From JAJFTV01 sp964426355 (GTDB lineage: Bacteria > Chloroflexota > Anaerolineae > Anaerolineales > Anaerolineaceae): DNA of 24,814 nucleotides. The stretch lies in assembly GCA_964426355.1 (NCBI GenBank), contig CAYRRA010000043.1, positions 1 to 24,814 of the forward strand. The letters are read 5' to 3'. The position numbers were made by a program, and so were the translations under genes. Below, piece by piece: positions 7,244 to 14,306 of this stretch (positions are counted from its first letter, which is position 1; each line of letters begins with the position of its first letter). The notes under the pieces are model-generated. The model saw only the letters and a list, made by a program, of their open reading frames with translations, was not told the DNA's origin and made no database searches.

Positions 7244-8362
7244 ATGGATTTCAGCGAACTGATCAACGAGATCACGCGCGGTTTCGCCAATTTTTATTGG
7301 GGAAACGCCGTTATGATCGCTGTTGGACTGATCCTGATCGGTCTGGCGATCTTTAAAGAATATGAACCGGTCTTGCTGCTGCCGATCGGTTTCGGTGCGA
7401 TCCTGGCAAACCTGGGGATGTCCGCGGATACTGGCATCTTTAAAGTGATTTACGATGCCGGTATTTCTACCGAACTGTTCCCTCTGCTGGTGTTCATCGG
7501 TGTGGGGACGATGATCGATTTTCGACCCCTGCTGGCAATGCCCTATCTGGTTGTCCTGGGAGCTGCCGGGCAGTTCGGAATTTATGGCACGCTCATCCTG
7601 GCTACGCTTTTGGGCTTCCCTCTAAGCCAGGCTGCTTCCATCGGTGTGATTGGCGCGATCGATGGTCCTACTGCCATCTTTGTTGCATCCAAACTGGCGC
7701 CGGAAATGTTAGGACCGATTGCCGTTGCAGCGTATTCTTATATGAGCCTGGTACCAATCATCCAACCGCCGGTGATGCGTTTGATGACCACACGCAAGGA
7801 ACGCCTCATCCGCATGGAGTATTCAGCCAAACCCGTCTCTCAACGAGCTGTGATGATTTTCCCCATCGCCGTTACCGTGATTGTCAGCCTGATTGCCCCG
7901 GATGCTGCACCATTGATTGCTACGCTGATGTTGGGTAACCTGCTCAAGGAAAGTGGCGTGGTAGATAGGCTGAGCAAAGCGGCAAGCAATGAAATTATCA
8001 ATATTGCCACGTTGTTCCTGGGGCTGGCGATTGGAACGACTATGACCGCGCAGAGCTTTTTGAAATTGGATACCTTGATGATCCTGGGACTTGGCTTGCT
8101 GGCATTTGTCCTGGATACCATTGCTGGTTTGTTGTTTGGGAAATTGCTAAACTTCATCACGCGCGGAAAGGTCAACCCGTTGATTGGGGCATGCGGCATC
8201 AGCGCCTTCCCCATGTCGGGGCGTTTATCTGCGCAAATGGCTCAACAAGAGGACTATGATAATTTCATCCTGATGCACGCCATGGGATCGAATACAGCCG
8301 GTCAGTTGGGCAGCGTGGTGGCTGGCGGTTTGTTGCTGGCGCTGGTTTCAGGTTTGATTTAG
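7244..8362 (+). CDS. mmdB: Na+-transporting decarboxylase beta subunit (OadB/MmdB/GcdB)
   Basis: 372 residues, a polytopic membrane protein with about nine to eleven hydrophobic segments. Family signatures are intact: FIGVGTMIDFRPLLA (84-98), IGAIDGPTAIF with Asp140, YSYMSLVPIIQPP (164-176), and the C-terminal GSNTAGQLGSVVAGG. In characterised members this subunit decarboxylates carboxybiotin and exports Na+, using a periplasmic proton. It lies 10 bases after mmdC with AAGGG upstream, and closes the operon just before a strong terminator. The organism can thus probably conserve energy from decarboxylation, as in fermentation through succinate and propionate, though no other gene of that path is in the window. 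Confidence 0.93.
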   Translation: MDFSELINEITRGFANFYWGNAVMIAVGLILIGLAIFKEYEPVLLLPIGFGAILANLGMSADTGIFKVIYDAGISTELFPLLVFIGVGTMIDFRPLLAMPYLVVLGAAGQFGIYGTLILATLLGFPLSQAASIGVIGAIDGPTAIFVASKLAPEMLGPIAVAAYSYMSLVPIIQPPVMRLMTTRKERLIRMEYSAKPVSQRAVMIFPIAVTVIVSLIAPDAAPLIATLMLGNLLKESGVVDRLSKAASNEIINIATLFLGLAIGTTMTAQSFLKLDTLMILGLGLLAFVLDTIAGLLFGKLLNFITRGKVNPLIGACGISAFPMSGRLSAQMAQQEDYDNFILMHAMGSNTAGQLGSVVAGGLLLALVSGLI

Positions 8363-8382
8363 TTTGAAGGTTGTATCTTCTT

Positions 8383-8418
8383 CCCCCAACCACTCCTGGT
8401 TTGGGGGATTTTTTCTTT
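8383..8418 (+). terminator. Rho-independent terminator of the mmd operon
   Basis: CCCCCAACCA (8383-8392) pairs with TGGTT and GGGGG (8397-8401 and 8403-8407) around the loop CTCC with one bulged T, followed by ATTTTTTCTTT. It starts 20 bases after the mmdB stop. Confidence 0.88.
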
Positions 8419-8709
8419 ATCCCCCAGACAGGAAAATCGGTTCACTGCAATTACGCGAAGGCGGGGAAATCTACAAAATTGGGTGATTTGGTCACAGAAG
8501 ACGAGCAATTTCCAGTGAAAAAGGGTGTACTAAAGAGGGTAGGTGTTAGCAAAACCATATTTAGAATTGCTGAACCAGAAGGCAACGGGTGGGAAAGCAT
8601 TGTATAATAGTTTCAGGTAACGCCAAAGCGATTTGAGAAAAGCGGATACTGAACCTGGAATGAACTGTGGGTTAATTTTTGAGAGAAATTCAATGGGTAA
8701 TCCGATCTG
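8419..8709. other. Intergenic stretch with one possible promoter
   Basis: Together with the terminator this is about 350 bases without a credible gene. The only structure I see is TATAAT at 8603-8608, without a clear -35 partner, which could serve the following gene with a leader of about 95 bases. A short open frame runs from 8371 to 8607 but begins inside the terminator and has no recognisable domain. Confidence 0.4.
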
Positions 8710-11319
8710 ATGTTTGAGTTATATTATTTGCCGCTTTATCTTGACATGGGCATCGATCAAACAGAGTTGCCTGGATTGTCTATCCATTTGCCACCGCGCA
8801 GAGCACACCGCAGCCGGTCGCAGGATATTTTGTTGTCGCTGATTACCCCGTTTGGAGGCACCCAACCTGCCAACAGGCTGCTCGAGAGTATGCAAAGCGA
8901 GGCAGCCGGTGTCTATTACGGTAGCCGCGGTTCTGTGACCAGTGCGATGCGCAGCGCTGCAGAACATTTCAATCACCTGTTTCTCAAATACAACGCACAT
9001 TTGCAAGGCAACCGAAAAGATGGACAGATTTTTGGTTACCTGAATATGGCTGTGCTGCGCGGGGATGTCCTTTTTCTCCTGCACGTTGGCGCAACTTCAT
9101 CCTTTTTACTTCGCCCGGATGAGTTTCAGCATTTCCAGGAAGGCTCTGCTCGCGGTCGAGGATTGGGCATCAGCCGGTCTGCGCCTTTAAGTTTTTTCCA
9201 GGCGCAGGTTCAACCGGATAGTATTTTGCTTTTCTGTGCCAACCCTGTGCAAACCTGGTCTGAGGAAACCCTGGCGCGCGGACCACGATTAACATTAAGC
9301 CTACTTCACCGGAGATTGATGAGCACATCGCAGGGTGAGATGCGTGCTGCGATCATTCAGTTCAAAACTGCCCCCCAACTTGCCGTGCATCGCTTGCGTC
9401 CGAAAACAGAATCTGTCCAGCCACCTTCTCAAGAAGAGCCGTTATCCCTTCAAGCTGAAGCCGAACCCACCGAGACCAGGGAAGCCAAGCCTGTTGAAAG
9501 CCAACAAGGCGTGCTTTTCCCGGAGACGCTGGAAGAGGAAACCCTTGCCAGCGAAGCGCTCATTGGCGCGCAAGACGATCAACGGGAAAGCACGCAAGAA
9601 GAAAAGCAAGAAGACACTCTTGCTCTGTCGGGTGAACCCCCGGCAGAAGAAGAGGCTGTTGAAGAAGGTCTCTTTACACCGGAAGAGATGTTTCCGGGTG
9701 TGGAGGAAGCAGCGGGAAGGTTGCCGGTTGTAGATGGTGCGCTGGAACCGGTGGCGGAAGCTGAACCACAGGTTGAGGAATTGCTTCACCCAGCTCAGAA
9801 CTTACAGGATGCTCCAATGCTTGTTGCGGAAGAAGAAGCGCCCCCAAAAAGGCATTTTCACCGCGAGACCCCTGCAAAAAGCCAGCCCAGGCTGCACAGC
9901 GAATCTCAACCCGCCCCAAGTGTAAAGCCTAAAAAGGAAGAAGACCCCTGGAAAGCGCTACAAAAAGCACAACAACGCCAAATGAGGAAAAAGAAGCTGG
10001 CGTTGACATTACAGAAATTCAATGAGACCCTGAAAAAAACCATTCAGGGGATAAATCATTCATTAACGAGGTTATTGCCGGGTGTTTCGGAGCAATCCCC
10101 CCGGGCTTCAGGTGGCAGCTTACTGCTCATCTCGCTTATTGTGCCGCTGATTGTCGTGGCTGTTGCAGCAACAATATACATGAATAATGGTCGTACTCAA
10201 CAGCACCAGGCATATTTACAACAGGCGCAGATCTTTGCAGAATCTGCACGACAGGAAACCGACCCAAGCCTTCAGCGCAGCAATTGGACGCAGTCGCTGC
10301 ACTGGCTTGACCTTTCGGAAGAATATCTTCAGAGTGACGAATCTATTTATTTGCGCAGGCAGGCAAACCAGGCACTGGATACACTGGACGGGATTGAACG
10401 GTTGGATTTTCAACCTTTAACCGCCTTTGGTTTTTCATCCACACTTCACTTTGATAAGATCGTTGCCAATGAAACTGAAGTCTATTTGCTTGATTCCTCA
10501 CAAGGGCGTGTTCTGCGCCTGTTCCTGACCGGTCAGGGTTATGAACTGGACAATGGATTCTTGTGCGGACCAGGCACATCTGGTTCCCGAGTGGTGGGGA
10601 AATTAATCGATATGATTATTTTGCCACCTGGAAATTCAAAAAATGCTGCGGTGATGGCATTGGATAAGAACGGCACCTTACTTTACTGCACTGCTGATGA
10701 TAACGCACCGTTTGTAACGGAATTAATTGAACCCATGGAAGGGTGGGGTGAAATCAGTTCAATTGCCTACTATCAAGGGACTTTATACGTGCTCGATTCT
10801 TTGTTTGGAGCGCTTTATACCTACCGTGGTTACAACATGGAATTTAGTGAGCATCCCTATCCCTTTTTCGATAAAGAGATTGATGAATACATTCCTGACC
10901 TCCGTAACGTGATGGATTTTGCTACCTATGCGGAAGACTTGTACCTGTTAAATGACAAAGGCTATATTGCACATTGTGTTTATGGGGTTTTTGAAGGTCT
11001 CCAGACTCGCTGTGATGACCCTGCATCGTTTGGTGATATGCGCTCCGGGCGGGAAGGTTTGACACTCGTTTTCCCCAGCGCTTTCTTTACACAAGTACTG
11101 GCTTCACTACCACCGGATCCTTCTCTGTATCTGATGGACGTTAATGCCCCAGCCATTTACCAGTTCAGTTTACAGCTTAATTTGGGGCGTTTGATACAGC
11201 CTTCTGTAGGGAGTGCCCAACTGCCGAAACCTCCCGCAACCGCATTTACCGTTTCACCTGCACGCGTTCTTTTCCTGGCGTATGGCAACCAGGTCTTTTA
11301 TGCGTCATTGGTGAGATAA
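8710..11319 (+). CDS. Membrane protein: degenerate PP2C-like domain, linker, TM helix, extracytoplasmic propeller-like domain
   Basis: 869 residues. Residues 20-220 resemble a PP2C-type phosphatase fold: GYLNMAVLRGDVLFLLHVGA corresponds to the usual 'GDSR' strand pair, and LGISRSAPLSFFQ then SILLFCANP to the 'lGl...DG' part. The metal-binding acidic residues are replaced (HVGATS for VGDSR, CANP for SDG), so catalysis is unlikely. Residues 225-400 are acidic, Glu/Pro-rich and probably disordered. A basic helical stretch (410-460) precedes one membrane helix (about 468-492, LLLISLIVPLIVVAVAA). The 375-residue outer part has repeated strands such as TEVYLLDSSQGRVLRLF and GTLYVLDSLFGALYTY, like a beta-propeller. 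The start has a weak ribosome site. It ends 12 bases from a convergent gene. Role unknown; a sensor or scaffold is inferred. Confidence 0.72.
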   Translation: MFELYYLPLYLDMGIDQTELPGLSIHLPPRRAHRSRSQDILLSLITPFGGTQPANRLLESMQSEAAGVYYGSRGSVTSAMRSAAEHFNHLFLKYNAHLQGNRKDGQIFGYLNMAVLRGDVLFLLHVGATSSFLLRPDEFQHFQEGSARGRGLGISRSAPLSFFQAQVQPDSILLFCANPVQTWSEETLARGPRLTLSLLHRRLMSTSQGEMRAAIIQFKTAPQLAVHRLRPKTESVQPPSQEEPLSLQAEAEPTETREAKPVESQQGVLFPETLEEETLASEALIGAQDDQRESTQEEKQEDTLALSGEPPAEEEAVEEGLFTPEEMFPGVEEAAGRLPVVDGALEPVAEAEPQVEELLHPAQNLQDAPMLVAEEEAPPKRHFHRETPAKSQPRLHSESQPAPSVKPKKEEDPWKALQKAQQRQMRKKKLALTLQKFNETLKKTIQGINHSLTRLLPGVSEQSPRASGGSLLLISLIVPLIVVAVAATIYMNNGRTQQHQAYLQQAQIFAESARQETDPSLQRSNWTQSLHWLDLSEEYLQSDESIYLRRQANQALDTLDGIERLDFQPLTAFGFSSTLHFDKIVANETEVYLLDSSQGRVLRLFLTGQGYELDNGFLCGPGTSGSRVVGKLIDMIILPPGNSKNAAVMALDKNGTLLYCTADDNAPFVTELIEPMEGWGEISSIAYYQGTLYVLDSLFGALYTYRGYNMEFSEHPYPFFDKEIDEYIPDLRNVMDFATYAEDLYLLNDKGYIAHCVYGVFEGLQTRCDDPASFGDMRSGREGLTLVFPSAFFTQVLASLPPDPSLYLMDVNAPAIYQFSLQLNLGRLIQPSVGSAQLPKPPATAFTVSPARVLFLAYGNQVFYASLVR

Positions 11320-11331
11320 GGTGATGAATTT

Positions 11332-11754
11332 TTAACTCACTTTCCAACAGCGCAGAAGCGTGCGGCGTAAATGGCTTCGCTGGCGATGTTCAAAGAGGTA
11401 TATCCCTTGCCAGGTACCCAGGCTGAGCTTGCGGTCATCGATGGGGATGGTCAGGTCGGTATGGGTGAGCAGAGTGCGAAGATGTGCGGGCGAATCATCG
11501 CTGCCTTCCAGGGTGTGTTGATACCAGTATTCTCCTTCCGGGGCGATTCTCTCCATGAAAGTTTCCATATCAACCTGCGCGCTGGGGTCGTAGCTTTCAT
11601 TGACTGCCAGTGAAGCACTGGCATGTTGAAGAAATAGAAAGCACATACCTTCCTGAATCCCCCAGGAATGGATGCGTTTTTCTATCTCAGCGGTGAGCGG
11701 ATAAAGACCCTTTCCCTGTGTGCGGATTTCGATTGTATCCTTATACCATTGCAT
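11332..11754 (-). CDS. YjbQ/UPF0047 family protein
   Basis: 140 residues, the standard length of the family formerly named UPF0047 and often labelled 'secondary thiamine-phosphate synthase enzyme'. Conserved blocks are visible in order: TQGKGLYPLTAEIEK, FLQHASASLAVNESYDP, YWYQHTLEGSDDSPAHLR, TDLTIPIDDRKLSLGTWQGI and YLFEHR. The conserved His and Asp/Glu residues of these blocks form the presumed active site. The family is cytoplasmic and its physiological role is poorly defined. It lies 26 bases downstream of the membrane-protein gene on the same strand and is likely cotranscribed; the ribosome site is weak. It converges with the gene ending at 11319. Confidence 0.9.
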   Translation of the reverse strand: MQWYKDTIEIRTQGKGLYPLTAEIEKRIHSWGIQEGMCFLFLQHASASLAVNESYDPSAQVDMETFMERIAPEGEYWYQHTLEGSDDSPAHLRTLLTHTDLTIPIDDRKLSLGTWQGIYLFEHRQRSHLRRTLLRCWKVS

Positions 11755-11780
11755 CTGTTTACCAGTTCAGCCAGAGAGGG

Positions 11781-12293
11781 TTATTTCTTTGCCAGCGAGC
11801 GGAAGATCATCAGCAGACCCAGCAGGATTAATAACACCGCAGTGAGGGTTTTCAGGATGGTGCCGCCAAAGATGAAACCGAAAAAGGCGAAGATGGCAGC
11901 ACTACCAATCATGATCCAGATACCGACGAGGGTGGGTGTTCGCCCCCAACTTCCGTACCAGCTTGCCAGTGCGATGCCCGCCCCAGATGCGCTGCTGATG
12001 AGCAGCCAGGCAAACGCCCACATACTCCAATCCTGGCTGTATATGTTGTAGGTGAAAATCAATCCCAACACCGCCATTATCACACCGGGAATAAAAAGTG
12101 CTGCCAAGCCCGATCGGAATGCTGGAAAAGCAATCGGCGGTGTGATAAAACCCGCTGCCAGGATGAAAAAAACGAGCGACCAGGGCGTGTGAGTTTTCCA
12201 TCCGGGGATGAAGTTGAGAAGTAAAAAGATGACCCCCAAACCAATTAGAAACACTGCAAGGATAAATGTGCCTCGTTTGTCTTTTTCCATCAT
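11781..12293 (-). CDS. Hypothetical five-helix membrane protein
   Basis: 170 residues with five hydrophobic segments, roughly residues 9-28 (FILAVFLIGLGVIFLLLNFI), 38-58, 62-84, 94-112 and 120-160, the last being long enough for two. Short loops and a basic RSLAKK end suggest the C-terminus is in the cytoplasm. It resembles the small LiaI/DUF5668-like membrane proteins in overall style, but I see no diagnostic motif and assign no function. Tandem ATG codons begin the gene; GGGAGAGG precedes the first with almost no gap, so the second ATG at 12290 may be used. It is followed by the yjbQ-like gene. Confidence 0.75.
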   Translation of the reverse strand: MMEKDKRGTFILAVFLIGLGVIFLLLNFIPGWKTHTPWSLVFFILAAGFITPPIAFPAFRSGLAALFIPGVIMAVLGLIFTYNIYSQDWSMWAFAWLLISSASGAGIALASWYGSWGRTPTLVGIWIMIGSAAIFAFFGFIFGGTILKTLTAVLLILLGLLMIFRSLAKK

Positions 12294-12712
12294 CCTCTCC
12301 CGCTTTTGATTAAAAGTGTTTTTTTGTGACTTAATAATATAGGAGTCTTTACCGCAGTGGAACTTTTCACCGCAGGATTATTATGATGATTATATCTGAT
12401 TTGGAAATTCCATACATACTGCAAGCTCATAGTGGCATGGTTTTACAGAGGCTGCCTGAAATGCAGTCCTCGTTGTTTGTTTTCTCGCAAGAAGCGTACG
12501 TTGCTGTGCCAGGGCTCGGATCGGAGATCATCGCGAGCAGTCATGTGCTGCGAAGCTTTTTTCGTGCAGAGGCTGTCCTAAAAGCGATGATAGCCTCATC
12601 GTTTGCAGTAGTGGAATGAATTTCCACCTGTGTGGGACAAACACCACTTTTCTTCGCAGAGGATGAACCCACATTTGTTGTAAACCCACGTTCATGGGTA
12701 AATCCCCCATAC
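12294..12712. other. Intergenic region without a credible gene; small repeats and hairpins
   Basis: About 420 bases. Near 12351-12375 the sequence ACCGCAG occurs twice, 18 bases apart, close to a possible minus-strand promoter for the membrane-protein gene (TTCCAC, 17 bases, TATTAT read on the minus strand). Further on are two hairpin-forming segments that begin GAGGCTG (12448 and 12569), related to the terminator at 12713-12746. An open frame at 12383-12619 has no recognisable protein content. Confidence 0.5.
12445..12484 (+). terminator. Terminator-like hairpin, plus strand
   Basis: GAGGCTGC (12448-12455) pairs with GCAG and CCTC (12463-12466, 12468-12471) with one bulged T, followed by the T-rich GTTGTTTGTTTTC. 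No plus-strand gene is seen to end here. The sequence is close to the minus-strand terminator at 12713-12746, in opposite orientation. Confidence 0.35.
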
Positions 12713-12746
12713 AAAAAACAGAGACTGCCTTTTGGGGCAGCCTCTG
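12713..12746 (-). terminator. Terminator of the repeat-protein gene
   Basis: On the minus strand CAGAGGCTGCC (12746-12736) pairs with GGCAGTCTCTG (12729-12719), 10 of 11 positions, and is followed directly by TTTTTT. It starts 21 bases after the stop codon at 12767. Confidence 0.88.
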
Positions 12747-12766
12747 TTCTGCGTTGGTTCGACAAA

Positions 12767-14110
12767 TCAGTTGTTGTAGAACCAATTATAGGCGTAATAA
12801 TACCCGGTCGCACTGTCGAGGCGAATGGCTATCGTGCCGTTGCCTGCCAAACCAGCGGGGATATTATAGGTGACCTCAAAGGTACCGCCCGTTCCGGAAG
12901 GCGTGGTTCCCACAACGGTACCGCCGATGGCTTTAGTCCCGATGAGACCCATGCGTGCAGTGAATTCCTGGTCGGCAGGGAAGTTATTTGCCCGGATGGT
13001 TACCGAAGTATCCTTGACCACGCTCAGGATGGTGATGGTGGGAACACCCGTGTAGCCCGGTGTTGGGGCGGCTGCGCTTGTGTTGTAGAACCAGTTGTAA
13101 CAGTAGTGCCCTGATGTACTGTCCATTCGGATGGCAATCAGGTTGCTGCCTGCCAATGCTGCGGGGATGGTGTAGGTGGCTTCAAAACTGCCACCTGCGC
13201 CAGAATTGGTGGTTCCCACCACCGTACCACCGACCGCTTTGGTGCCAAAGGGTCCCATACGGACGGTGAAATCTTCGCTTGCCGGGAAATTGCTGGTCTT
13301 GATGGTGACAGAGGTATCCGTGACAGCGCTCACGATAGAGAATGTGGGAATGCCGGTATAACCGGGTGTGGGGGTGGTGGGCGCCGAAGCTTTGTTGGTG
13401 AACCAGTTGTAAGCATAATAATACCCATTGGCGCTGTCCATGCGGATGGCAATTAATCCGCTTCCTGCCAAACTGGCGGGAATGGTGTAGGTTTCTTCAA
13501 ACACACCACCAGCACCCGAGTTGGTCGTGCCGACCACCACACCGCCGATGGCTTTGGTGCCAAAGGGTCCCATGCGGACGGTAAATTCGGTATTGGCGGG
13601 GAAGTTGGCGGTACGAATCTTCACCGAGGTGTCCTCGATCACCGAAACGATAGAGAAGGTCGGAACGCCAGTATAACCAGGAGCGGGGGTAACAACCGCA
13701 GCAGCTTTGTTGGTGAACCAGTTGTAGCTGTAATACCCGCTGGTGCTGTCCATGCGGATGGCAATCAAGCCGCTTCCAGCAAGGCTTGCCGGGATGTTGT
13801 AGGTTACCTCGAAGGATCCCCCTGCACCGGAAGGCGTGGTGCCAACGACAGTCCCACCAATTGCCAGCGTCCCGAACGGTCCCATACGAACCGTGAAAGT
13901 TTCATTGGCGGGGAAGTTGTTGGTTTTAATGGTTACTGATGTATCTTCAACCACGCTGACAATGGAAAACGTGGGGATTCCGGTATACGCGGCAACAGGT
14001 TTTGCGGTTGGCAGGATAATCGCAGTAAGCAGTATGACTATCAATAAAAATTTGCTGCCATAATCCAACCACTTGTTTTGGCGTATTGTGAAAAGAATAC
14101 CTGATACCAT
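12767..14110 (-). CDS. Secreted protein of four ~100-residue repeats
   Basis: 447 residues. The ATG at 14110 has AGGAGG 8 bases upstream; an ATG at 14164 lacks one. A basic N-terminus (RQNKWLDYGSK) and the hydrophobic run FLLIVILLTAIILP end at PVAA, a plausible signal-peptidase site before Tyr42. The mature part consists of four tandem repeats (42-145, 146-250, 251-352, 353-447), each opening YTGxPTFSIVS (YTGVPTITILS in the fourth), then DTSVTIKT, FTVRMGPFGT, GGTVVGTT, IAIRMDS and YNWF. Repeats 1-3 are nearly alike and the fourth is more diverged. Pro/Thr/Ala linkers join them. Probably beta-sandwich domains displayed or released outside the cell. I do not recognise the family; a surface or sheath role is only a guess. 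It has its own promoter and terminator. Confidence 0.82.
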   Translation of the reverse strand: MVSGILFTIRQNKWLDYGSKFLLIVILLTAIILPTAKPVAAYTGIPTFSIVSVVEDTSVTIKTNNFPANETFTVRMGPFGTLAIGGTVVGTTPSGAGGSFEVTYNIPASLAGSGLIAIRMDSTSGYYSYNWFTNKAAAVVTPAPGYTGVPTFSIVSVIEDTSVKIRTANFPANTEFTVRMGPFGTKAIGGVVVGTTNSGAGGVFEETYTIPASLAGSGLIAIRMDSANGYYYAYNWFTNKASAPTTPTPGYTGIPTFSIVSAVTDTSVTIKTSNFPASEDFTVRMGPFGTKAVGGTVVGTTNSGAGGSFEATYTIPAALAGSNLIAIRMDSTSGHYCYNWFYNTSAAAPTPGYTGVPTITILSVVKDTSVTIRANNFPADQEFTARMGLIGTKAIGGTVVGTTPSGTGGTFEVTYNIPAGLAGNGTIAIRLDSATGYYYAYNWFYNN

Positions 14111-14206
14111 GATGAGTACCTCCTGAACGGTTGATCGCATAAACGATCGATGTGCTTCAGTCATTTTGTTAATAGGTTAGCGTATATACGAAAGCTTCAC
14201 CTTAAA

Positions 14207-14235
14207 AGTATAGCCAATAACCTGAAGATTGTAAA
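14207..14235 (-). promoter_or_regulatory. Promoter of the repeat-protein gene
   Basis: On the minus strand: TTTACA (14235-14230), a 17-base spacer, TATACT (14212-14207). Transcription would start near 14200, giving a leader of about 90 bases. Two palindromes flank it: GGCATGTTTCATGCC (14239-14253) just upstream of the -35 and CGTATATACG (14181-14190) in the leader. Confidence 0.65.
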
Positions 14236-14278
14236 TAAGGCATGTTTCATGCCAGAACTGCGTATACATATCGAGGGA

Positions 14279-14306
14279 GATGGTACGCTGATTTCAGCGT
14301 ACCATC
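14279..14306 (-). terminator. Perfect hairpin across the lipoprotein stop codon
   Basis: A 12-base perfect inverted repeat, GATGGTACGCTG (14279-14290) and CAGCGTACCATC (14295-14306), with a 4-base loop. The stop codon of the minus-strand lipoprotein gene (14294-14296) lies at the loop edge, so the last coding bases form the stem. No T run follows, so it may end transcription poorly or instead protect the message 3' end. Confidence 0.5.

Noticed and set aside
8371..8607. Plus-strand open frame of 78 codons after mmdB
   Set aside because: It starts just before the mmd terminator and reads through its stem, has no ribosome-binding site and no recognisable domain.
12383..12619. Plus-strand open frame of 78 codons in the intergenic region
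   Set aside because: No ribosome-binding site, no family resemblance, and it overlaps hairpin-forming sequence.
13176..14063. Repeated plus-strand open frames opposite the secreted repeat protein
   Set aside because: They recur once per repeat unit because the DNA repeats; the minus-strand gene has a signal peptide, ribosome site, promoter and terminator.
12767..14110. CRISPR array or satellite DNA, suggested by regular repetition
   Set aside because: The period is about 310 bases, in frame, with coding-type variation and no short direct repeats with spacers.
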